Assembly: GCA_949299825.1 (NCBI GenBank)
Contig: CASGBP010000012.1
Location: forward strand, 1 to 7,553
Direction of reading: 5' to 3'
DNA length: 7,553 nt
Source: an uncultured Mycoplasmataceae bacterium
GTDB taxonomy: Bacteria; Bacillota_I; Bacilli_A; Mycoplasmatales; Mycoplasmoidaceae
The stretch's first letter is position 1; each line of letters begins with the position of its first letter. Made by a program: the position numbers and the translations under genes. Below, one piece after another: positions 1 through 6,595 of the stretch. The notes under the pieces are model-generated. The model was not told where the DNA came from and did not search any database. It saw only the letters and a list, made by a program, of their open reading frames with translations.

Positions 1-687
1 CACTAACTTCTTAACATAATCTAGGTCTAAATCAGTGGTTATTTTAAAATTTTCATATTCTCCTATCACAACATGAATTTTAGTTTTTGAATACTTAGAT
101 AATAATTTACAAATATCTGAAGTGTCTTCATTTTTGTGGTTTAAGTATAATTCTTTAAGGATTTTATATTTGAATGTTTGAGGAGTTTGACCATTATATA
201 CAATGTTTCTATCTGGAATATCTAATATATGTCCATTTTGAACTGTAACTATTGTATCGATTGCTGGAACAACTGTATCAACTGCATCGTATTTTTTGCA
301 CATTTCAATATTTTCATTAATAACTCGATCTGAAACAAACATTCTTACAGCATCATGGGTTAAAATTATGTCATTTTCATTTGGTTTTATTTTCTTAGCT
401 ACAAAATTTAAGGAATTTTCAATTGATTTATTTCTATTTTCTCCACCCTTAATAACAAAACATTTATTAACTTTTGAACTAAAATTTTCTTTCAAATAAT
501 CTTCAAGATAATTTATTCATTCAGGATGACAAGCTACTACTATGTAATCTATATTTTTATTGACAATAAAATGATCAATTGTGTGAGCAACAATTGGTTT
601 ATCATTTATTTCTATAAATTGTTTTGGTATTTTAGAGGTTTTTACCCTTGAACCCTGACCACTAGCTAATATTAAAGCTATATTCAT
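1..687 (-). CDS. tarI: D-ribitol-5-phosphate cytidylyltransferase (TarI/IspD family), 3' end missing
   Basis: Predicted to join CTP and D-ribitol 5-phosphate into CDP-ribitol in the cytosol. The 229 visible residues have no stop, and TarI proteins are about 235-240 long, so only a few C-terminal residues are lost. What is seen: the nucleotide-binding N-terminus LASGQGSR (7-14) followed by PKQF (21-24), a GG-x-x-RN block (81-86), THDAVR (110-115), DTVVPAIDTIV, then IP-x-R and YNGQTPQTF, and near the end a NFKIT-x-x-DLDL block. The DTV/AIDTIV and GQTPQTF blocks are typical of TarI rather than of the MEP enzyme IspD, the alternative call. Residue 9 is Ser where the family usually has Gly. Trp57 is encoded by TGA. 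ATG at 687 is the only plausible start; it has no Shine-Dalgarno but a TAAAAT box 8 bases upstream, so the mRNA may be leaderless. It is divergent from the LicD/fukutin-like gene. Confidence 0.82.
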
Positions 688-756
688 ACCACTATATTTT
701 ACTTTGATTTACAATTTCTACATTATTTAAATAAAAATATTAAAATATTTACCATT

Positions 757-1485
757 ATGAATAAGGATACTTTATATAGATTTTTAAGATACAATTGAAT
801 TTCTAAAATGATGTTTAAAATAGAATATTTAGACTATTTTTTTAGAAAATTCTTCATAAGAAAATTGTATGATAATGAAAAATATTCATCTACTTCTAAA
901 AATATTATCAATATAAATAATGAATTGAATCCAATTTTAAAAAAATATAATGGTTTTTTAGGGCATGGAATTGCTTTGTGTTTAATAAGAGACAATAAAT
1001 TACCTGAATATCAAGATCTAGATTATGATATATATGATTGTTCCAATATTGATTCATTAATTTATGATATGGCTAAAATTGGTTATGATGTGACCCTTAA
1101 AGGAATATTAGAAAAAGAAATTAAACAATTACAATTTACAAAAAATAATTATCAAATTGATTTTTTTATGTGTAATGTCATTAATAAGCAATTTCAAGTT
1201 GGAACGGTAACTTGTGAAAAAATATTTCCAAAATATGAAATTATTGATAATTGAAACAAATCACATGATTACATATGTTATTTAAGAAATATGACTTTTA
1301 CTCCAATCGAGGAAAGGATATTATTAAATAGTAAATTTTATTTACCAAAAAATTATAATCAATATTTTACTGAGATGTATGGTGGTGATTGAACTATTCC
1401 AAAAAAATATTTTAATTGAGTTTTACATCCTAAAAATAATAAGCCAATTATAAAGAAGAATAATGTTGAAGTATTTAGAAAATAA
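757..1485 (+). CDS. LicD/fukutin-like phosphotransferase (nucleotidyltransferase fold)
   Basis: A 242-residue protein read with TGA as Trp (Trp14, 167, 213 and 222). Its core looks like the LicD/fukutin group: GHGIALCLIRDNKLPE (69-84), then D87-L-D89-Y-D91, the likely metal-binding acidic triplet, and near the C-terminus a YGGDW motif (209-213) followed by P216 and a W222 block, where LicD/FKTN proteins carry YG-D/YG-W plus P. Known family members move phosphocholine, glycerol-phosphate or, in human fukutin, ribitol-5-phosphate from CDP carriers onto glycans. The divergent TarI-like gene would supply CDP-ribitol, so ribitol-phosphate transfer is the best inference. No signal peptide is seen. 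ATG at 757 is chosen because the frame opens there after a TAAAAT box at 741-746; Met18/Met19 (808/811) are alternatives, also without a Shine-Dalgarno. The acceptor cannot be read from the sequence. Similarity outside the motifs is weak. Confidence 0.68.
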
Positions 1486-2129
1486 AGTAATTGTGTTATT
1501 TTGCGAGTAGAAAAACTACTTATTTTTTTTCATCAACTACCACTTGGGTGCATGTATATTGAATTCTTAACATTATTTGGATCTAGTTCATAACTTTTTA
1601 AAATAAAGATATTTGAGTTTTTTTCAATTAATCTTCCTAAATATCTAAAAACATATTTTGAAATGATGATTGGCGCTGTTTCAATATTATTTCATTTTCT
1701 CTTAGAGATTTTATCTAGATGATTTAAACATTTCATCAAAATCATTGATTTTTTTTCTTTAAAATAAAAAAAACCACTTCATAGATAATAAGGTCGTTCT
1801 AGTACAAAAGCATAATCATTATCTTTTATTTTATTGATAAAATCTTTAATTTTTTTTAGATTATAAGTATAACCACTATCTATGTATAAACCACCATTGT
1901 GATAAATCTTGTAAAATCTATAATAGTCTGAACAAAATGAAAATATTTGATTTTTATAAACTCTTTTATAAAAAGGTGAATTTTCTAAAAAATTTTTGTG
2001 TTCTTCTTCACTTGGACCAAGAACAATTTTTCAAGGATAAATAATTTTATTAATCTTAGCATAATAGTTTATAAGCTCTTCTTTTCTTTTTTTGTCACCT
2101 AACCAAAAAGAATAAATTGTGGTGTTCAT
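1353..2129 (-). CDS. GT32-like sugar transferase (DXD-family glycosyltransferase), extended C-terminus doubtful
   Basis: Reads as 258 residues with TGA as Trp. The N-terminus (IYSFWLG, 5-11) and the core FCSDYYRFYKIYHNGGLYID (65-84) match the Gly_transf_sug/OCH1-like family, whose usual text is SDYARLxxLYExGGIYLDTD. The second Asp of the DXD motif is Gly86 here (D84-S-G86), so metal and nucleotide-sugar binding may be altered. The H-x-S-G-S-W-W block at about 193-199 corresponds to the family's H-x-AGSW near the C-terminus, and both its Trp are TGA. From residue 200 on, the frame runs through the terminator of the convergent LicD-like gene and overlaps that gene by 133 bases. Changing the run of eight T at 1523-1530 to seven or nine would stop the protein at about 1510-1520, giving about 204 residues. 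The core is therefore solid and the tail is suspect. No clear ribosome binding site precedes ATG 2129. Probable role: adding sugars to a surface glycan or glycolipid. Confidence 0.72.
1505..1530 (+). terminator. Rho-independent terminator of the LicD/fukutin-like gene
   Basis: A stem AGTAG/CTACT around a loop of five A (1506-1520) is followed by TA and eight T. It starts 20 bases after the stop of the plus-strand gene at 1485, and the T-run is on the correct side for that gene. The stem is short (5 bp plus a possible G-T pair). The opposite glycosyltransferase frame runs straight through it. Confidence 0.6.
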
Positions 2130-2392
2130 AATTTTGTATTTTAATCCTACTTTACAAATATATATTATTACAAGTTTAAAAAAATATTAAAACTATTCAA
2201 ACAATGATTTTCTTAATTAATTTATTACATATGGTAAGTTATATATTAATTGCTCTTTTTTTCACTGATCTAGTTTAGTTTATATTAATATACTTAAATC
2301 ACTTGCTATAGAAAATAACATTGTCAAAATGAACTTTATGTAACAACACTAGAATAATTTTTAAAATTTTGTTTTCATGTATAAAAGTTAAT
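2130..2392. other. Non-coding gap between mdaB and the glycosyltransferase gene
   Basis: 263 bases of very AT-rich DNA between two minus-strand genes. It must hold the 3' end of the ktrB-ispF-mdaB transcript and the promoter of the glycosyltransferase gene. A TAAAAT box lies 8 bases before ATG 2129 on the minus strand. An AGGA sits too far upstream (about 15 bases) to be a good ribosome binding site. I see no convincing mdaB terminator: only AAAATTTT-type AT palindromes around 2358-2372. A 24-codon plus-strand frame at 2204-2278 is hydrophobic but has nothing else in its favour. Confidence 0.5.
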
Positions 2393-2968
2393 TTATGCAA
2401 AATGTTTCATTAAATGTTCTTTTCAATCCTTGAATCATTGTTCAGGATTAGGATTTTTAATAACATCATTAATCTGAAAAGATGGTAATGCACTCATACC
2501 TAAAAACTGACAAGCTTTATGATTTTGTAACAATTGTAATTCTAAACCATCCGATAAGAAATTGTTATTATCAAAAGAACTAATAGGTGCATTTCATGTA
2601 ACAGAAATCATATATTTTTTATTAGTACATAATCCTCCTGAACCATATTGTTTTGATAAATCACTCCTAGTTCTACCATCATTTGCATATAATGTTCCTT
2701 GTCCTTTTGAAAAAACTACATCAAAATATTGTTTTAATTTTCAAGGAGTTCCAAATCATCAAATTGGATATTGAAAAATAATAATATCAGCTTCTTTTAT
2801 TTTAGCAACTTCCTCATCTGGATTATAATCATCTTTTATGTAAGTTAAATTTACCTTATAGCCTAATGCTTGAAGTTCTTTTTTAGCAATATTTGTCATC
2901 TCCTCATTTAAAGCACCCTTTGAAAAAAGATATTCACCTGATGAAGTTATAATTAAAACCTTTTTCAT
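2393..2968 (-). CDS. mdaB: NAD(P)H:quinone reductase, MdaB type
   Basis: A 191-residue soluble flavoprotein with the flavodoxin-like fold, expected to reduce quinones or other electrophiles with NADPH in two-electron steps. The match to MdaB is strong along the whole length: the QYPIWWFGTPWKLKQYFD region around 70-85, GTLYANDGRTRSD, K-x-YGSGGL, KKYMISVTWNAP, then HKACQFLGM and the LPSF-x-x-NDV-x-K block near the C-terminus. Several Trp are TGA codons. ATG 2968 is preceded by AAGGAG (2976-2981) with 7 bases spacing, a textbook ribosome binding site, so the upstream in-frame ATG at 2986 is rejected. It is the last gene of ktrB-ispF-mdaB, 23 bases after ispF. Mollicutes make no respiratory quinone chain that I can infer here, so a protective, redox-balancing role is more likely than respiration. 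MdaB and related reductases can also act on small electrophiles. Confidence 0.88.
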
Positions 2969-2991
2969 ATAAATTCTCCTTAACAATAATA

Positions 2992-3453
2992 TTATTTTTT
3001 AATAGAAATAATGCAATTAGATTCTATATACATTTTAGTAGCATCCTCATATCTAGTAGCTTTGAGACTGATTTGTTTAATACCAATCATTTTTTGCAAA
3101 CTATCAATCATATCAGGAATATGATCTTTTAAAATTATTTTTTCACACACAATAGTTAAATCAATATTTTCAATTTTTAATTTTTTTTGTTTAAATTCTT
3201 TCAATAACTTTATTAAAATAGTTGCACTACTACAGTTCTTGTATTTTTCATCATTATCAGGATAAATTTCTCCAATAGTTTTTTTATTCATTGCAGCAAG
3301 TAGACAACTAATAATTGTATGAATTATTAAATCACCATCAGAATGAGAAACTATCTCAAATTGGGCGTTTTTAATATTAACACCAGCTAAAATTAGAGGT
3401 TTATTTTTGTATTTTTTTAATTTATGAATATCTTTAGCAAAATAAATTGACAC
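2992..3453 (-). CDS. ispF: 2-C-methyl-D-erythritol 2,4-cyclodiphosphate synthase homologue, divergent
   Basis: 153 residues, normal IspF length. The family enzyme cyclises CDP-methylerythritol 2-phosphate to MEcPP with release of CMP, in the MEP isoprenoid pathway, as a Zn-dependent trimer. The metal site is intact: D8-I-H10 at the N-terminus and H45 in HSDGDLIIH (37-45). YPDNDEKYKN, the HIPDM block and LKAT-x-x-E are also recognisable. Changed positions: the Asp in the GDIG loop is Thr59, the Asp after the HSDGD block is Ser49, and the C-terminal GFTGRGEG loop is replaced by unrelated residues. Activity is likely but not certain. The start is GTG 3453, whose last-base overlap with the ktrB stop (TAGTG) implies translational coupling; this start is required to include D8 and H10. 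No TGA or Trp occurs. The next gene, mdaB, follows after 23 bases. Confidence 0.87.
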   Translation of the reverse strand: MSIYFAKDIHKLKKYKNKPLILAGVNIKNAQFEIVSHSDGDLIIHTIISCLLAAMNKKTIGEIYPDNDEKYKNCSSATILIKLLKEFKQKKLKIENIDLTIVCEKIILKDHIPDMIDSLQKMIGIKQISLKATRYEDATKMYIESNCIISIKK

Positions 3454-5180
3454 TATCCCACTCTCACATCTTCTTTAATGTATCTAACACTATTTTTCTT
3501 TATTTTATTTTTTCTAAACATTAATAAGGTTGAACTAATACCATATTGCCCAATGAACATCATAATCATTAATACTAATTTGCTAAATGGATCAATTTGG
3601 GTTAAATCGATTGAAGATAACCCAACAGTACCAAATGCTGATGTAGATACAAACATGGCATTGGTAAATCCATCAGAAGTTGAAGTTGCTATTTGTAAAT
3701 TAGACAAGATAACGATTGAACAGAATGAAACCAAAATAATTGCAGTAAAAGTAACTATAAATGAGCTCTTGATATTCTCATCACTAATTGATCGTTTAAA
3801 CATTACTGTATCTTTTCTACCTATTAATCTAGTTCAAATTGCAAACATTAAAATTGCAAACGTGGTTACTCGAATTCCTCCAGCAGTCGATGATGGACTA
3901 CCACCAATAAACATCATTGAAATAGTCATTCATTTACTAGCTGGATCCAATAAACTATTATTAAAAGTTGCAAATCCTGCTGACCTAGTACTTGCAGCTT
4001 GAAAAATTAAATTCATTGATTTATTAAAATAAACTAATGTTGGATTATTATTAGGTCCAAATGCACCTGAATTATCATTTCAGATAATGTTTGATCCTGA
4101 ACCAATATATGTTGCTTCAAATAAAAAGATAAAGAAAATAGAAATTAATAGACAAAAGAAATATGTTGTTAAACAAATCTTAGTAAATAAACAAATTCGA
4201 TGTTGCTTGTTATATCTTATTTTAAAAAAGTAAATCTTTCTGCCTTTTATTTGAAATATTGTTTTTTTGATAAACTTAATTTTTGAAAAAATGTCATAAA
4301 TGACTGGAAAACCTATTCCACCAATTATAAATTGAATCATTGTAACAATTAATAGTGCAGCATTACCATCATTACGATATGGAGCTAAAGACATATCACT
4401 AATAATGTCAAAACCAGCATTATGTAATGAAGTTATTGAATGAAAAAAACCTGCCAAAAAGGCTTGATCTGAATTTTTGTATAAATGAATATATTCATTA
4501 GATGAAGCTACCATACCATCTTGATTTGTATAAGGAATGTAGGCAGGATAAAGTAAAAATCAAAGTGAATAAAATAATCCAAAAATAATTTGAATCAAAA
4601 TTAAAATTATTGCAGTTTTTATTATCATTTTTTGAGTATCACCAAGTCTACTTGTACCTCGTTCTGATTGAGCAAGTAATGCTTGATTGATAGATAACTT
4701 ATCCATTCGATTAAATAATCTCCATATCAAGAATATGAAGAACATCACCCCAAATCCACCTATTTGAATTAAGAATAAAAGTACTACTATCCCAAAGGTT
4801 GAAAATAACTGATATGTTGGTGCAAGTGAAAACCCGGTATCACTAAATGCACTAAATGCAGTAAAGAGACAATCAAAAAAATTAAATTTTAGCTCTCCAG
4901 TTTTTTGCCAATCCGTTCCATTAAATGTATATAAATTCATAACATAATGATTATTTTCATAGTGAAAATTAAAACGTTCGCCCCCTCATCCTTCTGATTG
5001 AAATGCTTCAAATGAAATTGGTAAGTACAATAAGATAGAAAAAAGTATAAGAATTAAAAAATAAATCCTAAACATCCTTTTACTAACAGAAGATCCAATA
5101 ATGAAATTTTTTAACCCTTTTTTAGTAAACAAACTTCTAAAATATTTCTTAATTCTTAATGAAGTTGTATTAAAAGTCAT
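3453..5180 (-). CDS. ktrB: Ktr-type potassium uptake channel subunit KtrB (TrkH family)
   Basis: 575 residues when TGA is read as Trp; membrane pore of the Na+-dependent Ktr K+ uptake system, gated by a KtrA ring. Visible: a basic cytosolic N-terminus, a first hydrophobic segment at about 35-55, and the four pore loops of the SKT superfamily: DTGFS (114-118), HNAGFD (253-258), TRSAGF (398-403) and FGTVGLS (516-522). The gate loop GGSPSSTAGGIRVTTF (426-441), conserved in KtrB/TrkH, is present. Each pore loop keeps its selectivity Gly. It is longer than Bacillus KtrB (about 445), mainly in extracellular and N-terminal parts. ATG 5180 is favoured, with GTGAT just upstream as a weak ribosome binding site; GTG 5189 would add three residues. 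It stops with TAG and shares one base with the ispF start. Divergent from ktrA, so the two partners share one control region. Confidence 0.95.
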
Positions 5181-5226
5181 AGTAATCACTTTTTAATGTA
5201 TATATTATAATGCATAAATCACTTTT
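5181..5226. repeat. 10-bp direct repeat AATCACTTTT in the ktrB-ktrA control region
   Basis: AATCACTTTT occurs at 5184-5193 and again at 5217-5226, start to start 33 bases, about three helical turns. On the minus strand this reads AAAAGTGATT; the promoter-distal copy lies just upstream of the ktrB -10 box and the proximal copy holds the weak GTGAT ribosome binding element of ktrB. It could be a paired operator half-site or chance in AT-rich DNA. Confidence 0.4.
5204..5209 (-). promoter_or_regulatory. Probable -10 box of the ktrB-ispF-mdaB operon
   Basis: A perfect TATAAT on the minus strand, 24 bases before ATG 5180. No good -35 is seen at 16-18 bases, as is common in Mollicutes. Placement would give a short leader of about 15-18 bases. 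Confidence 0.55.
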
Positions 5227-5239
5227 AAACATTTACTAG

Positions 5240-5245
5240 TATAAT
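5240..5245 (+). promoter_or_regulatory. Probable -10 box of ktrA
   Basis: A perfect TATAAT on the plus strand, 23 bases before ATG 5269. No convincing -35 is visible. The two divergent -10 boxes lie only about 30 bases apart, so ktrA and ktrB polymerases would compete for or share the same DNA. Confidence 0.55.
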
Positions 5246-5268
5246 AAACTTGAATGTAGGTAAGATTA

Positions 5269-5955
5269 ATGAAAAAAAGTGTTTTTGTAATTGGTTTAGG
5301 TCGATTTGGTAAAAACCTTGTATTAAATCTAATTGAAAATGATGTAGATGTAGGAATAGTTGATGTTGATGATAAACTAATTCAAGAGTTTTCATCTTCT
5401 AATGGAATAAATACAGCCTTTGTACTAGATACTACTAACTTTGATGCACTAAGTAGTTTAGGAATAGAAAGAGTTCAAAAAGTAGTTGTTGCAATGACCG
5501 ATATTGAAAGTTCATTATTAACTTGTGCTAATTTAAGAGATATTGGTGTAAAAAATATAATTGCTAAGGCACAAAATACCATTCACTCTAGATTATTGAG
5601 AGCAATCGGTGTACAAAATGTAGTATTTCCAGAAAAAGACTCTGCTGAACTTACTGCACAACAAATTCTTTATGATCAAATCAACATTATTAAGAAAACT
5701 AAAGAGGTTGCTATCTTGAGTGTAATTATTAAAGATGAATCATTGACTAAAAAAACTTATAGTCAAATTCAAGGTAATGATTTTAAGATCTTTGCTATTA
5801 AAAAGAATGAAGCAGGTTCAAAAATTGAATATCATTTTTCAACTGATGCAAAAATTGAGAAATTAGATAAACTATTTATTATTTGCGATAGTAATAAGTT
5901 AAAAAATATCAAAAAAATATTTAAAAATGATGATGAAAAGAAAAAATCCAAGTAA
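5269..5955 (+). CDS. ktrA: Ktr potassium uptake regulatory subunit KtrA (RCK protein)
   Basis: 228 residues, the usual KtrA size. It forms a cytosolic octameric ring that binds ATP/ADP and opens or closes the KtrB pore. The RCK_N Rossmann domain (about 1-130) starts with G9-L-G11-R-F-G14 and the acidic end of strand two (D32), followed by LDTTNFDAL and the V-x-V-x-AMTDIE-x-S segment that contacts nucleotide. An RCK_C domain (about 140-218) follows; in several Firmicutes this domain senses cyclic di-AMP, which cannot be judged here. The C-terminus ends in a Lys-rich tail. ATG 5269 is preceded by TAGG about 8 bases upstream, a weak ribosome binding site, and TATAAT at 5240-5245. The frame has no TGA and no Trp. 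The last codons and stop lie inside the terminator stem. It is divergent from its partner ktrB. Confidence 0.95.
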   Translation: MKKSVFVIGLGRFGKNLVLNLIENDVDVGIVDVDDKLIQEFSSSNGINTAFVLDTTNFDALSSLGIERVQKVVVAMTDIESSLLTCANLRDIGVKNIIAKAQNTIHSRLLRAIGVQNVVFPEKDSAELTAQQILYDQINIIKKTKEVAILSVIIKDESLTKKTYSQIQGNDFKIFAIKKNEAGSKIEYHFSTDAKIEKLDKLFIICDSNKLKNIKKIFKNDDEKKKSK

Positions 5956-5973
5956 AAACTTATACTTGGATTT
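5944..5973. terminator. Bidirectional terminator between ktrA and tRNA-Trp
   Basis: A perfect 11-bp inverted repeat, AAATCCAAGTA and TACTTGGATTT, around an 8-base loop. On the minus strand it is followed by a T-run and sits 14 bases past the tRNA 3' end, a strong terminator for rpsO-acpP-tRNA-Trp. On the plus strand it is followed by GATTTATTTA, weaker but usable for ktrA, whose stop codon (5953-5955) lies within the left arm. Confidence 0.85.
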
Positions 5974-5986
5974 GATTTATTTATAA

Positions 5987-6061
5987 TGGCAGGGGTAGCA
6001 GGACTCGAACCCACAACACGCGGATTTGAAGTCCGCAGTTCTACCATTGAACTATACCCCT
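5987..6061 (-). tRNA. tRNA-Trp (anticodon UCA, reads UGA)
   Basis: 75 nt including an encoded CCA. Acceptor AGGGGTA pairs perfectly with TACCCCT; discriminator is G73, as in bacterial tRNA-Trp. D arm GTTC/GAAC, anticodon stem GCGGA/TCCGC around loop CTTCAAA (anticodon TCA), variable loop GTGTT, T loop TTCGAGT. The body closely resembles E. coli tRNA-Trp, apart from the anticodon. It decodes UGA, and by wobble UGG, as Trp, which explains the many in-frame TGA codons in this window. It starts 8 bases after the acpP stop, so it is almost certainly cut from the rpsO-acpP transcript. Confidence 0.98.
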
Positions 6062-6069
6062 ATAGAAGA

Positions 6070-6294
6070 TTATTTATTAAAAGCATCAATTAGATCTTTT
6101 AAAGTTTTGATTTTAATTAATTTTTCATCTTCAACAGTTACACCTAACTCCTCCTCAATTTGCATAATTAAATTCATTGCAGCAAGTGAGTCAATGTTAA
6201 GTGATCTTAAATCCTTATCTGGATTAGAAAAATCAATTTTAATATTATTTTTATTTGCAACCTTTTTGATTGAATCTTCTATTTTTTTTGACAT
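6070..6294 (-). CDS. acpP: Acyl carrier protein
   Basis: 74 residues, a normal ACP size, small and acidic in its second half. The phosphopantetheine site is LNIDSLAAMNL, with the modified Ser at 36, followed by helix II QIEEELGVTVEDE, the face that docks partner enzymes. It carries acyl chains as thioesters; in Mollicutes, most of which lack a full fatty-acid synthase, it probably serves phospholipid acyl transfer or related lipid work. ATG 6294 follows the rpsO stop by 6 bases, and its ribosome binding site GAGG lies inside the last rpsO codons, so translation is likely coupled. It is followed by the tRNA-Trp gene after 8 bases. The frame has no Trp or TGA. Confidence 0.95.
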   Translation of the reverse strand: MSKKIEDSIKKVANKNNIKIDFSNPDKDLRSLNIDSLAAMNLIMQIEEELGVTVEDEKLIKIKTLKDLIDAFNK

Positions 6295-6300
6295 ATAGTC

Positions 6301-6570
6301 TTATCCTCTTAAATTTAATTCCTTAAGTAACTTTCTATAAGCTTCAATATCTTTTCTTTCCAAATATTTCAATAATGATTTTCGTTTTGAAACCTTTTTG
6401 TAAAGACCACGTTTTGAATGCCTATCTTTTTTATTTGCAATCATATGAGTTGTTAAATTTTCAATCTCAGCAGTAAGCAAAGCAATTTGCACTTCTGTTT
6501 TTCCAGTGTTTTCTGCACTACCACCAAATTTCTTGATAATTTTTAGTTTTTCTTCTTTTGAAATAGCCAT
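6301..6570 (-). CDS. rpsO: 30S ribosomal protein S15
   Basis: 89 residues, the standard S15 length. S15 binds the central domain of 16S rRNA early in 30S assembly and forms a bridge to the 50S subunit. Conserved features seen: an F-GG-x-x-NTGK/SE-VQIALLT block (about 15-33), the loop with HxxxNKKDRHSKRGL (about 42-56), and the KRKSLLKYL block near 62-70. ATG 6570 has a strong ribosome binding site, AAAGGAG, 6 bases upstream. It is the first gene of rpsO-acpP-tRNA-Trp. S15 represses its own mRNA in several bacteria through differing leader structures; this gene has a GU-rich hairpin in its leader (6596-6631), a candidate for such control. Confidence 0.98.
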   Translation of the reverse strand: MAISKEEKLKIIKKFGGSAENTGKTEVQIALLTAEIENLTTHMIANKKDRHSKRGLYKKVSKRKSLLKYLERKDIEAYRKLLKELNLRG

Positions 6571-6595
6571 TTAATCTCCTTTTAGCTTTTAATCA

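Noticed and set aside
296..499. 67-codon plus-strand frame
   Set aside because: Antisense to the TarI-like gene.
2204..2278. 24-codon hydrophobic plus-strand frame in the gap upstream of mdaB's stop
   Set aside because: Could be a membrane microprotein, but there is no ribosome binding site, and short hydrophobic frames are common by chance in AT-rich DNA.
2562..2774. 70-codon plus-strand frame
   Set aside because: Antisense to the strongly conserved part of mdaB.
3478..4002. 174-codon open frame on the plus strand
   Set aside because: It is antisense to ktrB, which has full family motifs in this interval, and its translation resembles nothing; it has no ribosome binding site.
3453..5180. 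ktrB as a gene broken by several stop codons
   Set aside because: All internal stops are TGA, which is Trp here; the joined frame shows all four pore loops and the gate loop in order without any shift.
5832..6047. Minus-strand frame over the end of ktrA and the tRNA
   Set aside because: It is antisense to the ktrA C-terminus and runs through the tRNA-Trp gene and terminator.
6026..6298. 90-codon plus-strand frame
   Set aside because: Antisense to acpP and the tRNA; acpP is certain.
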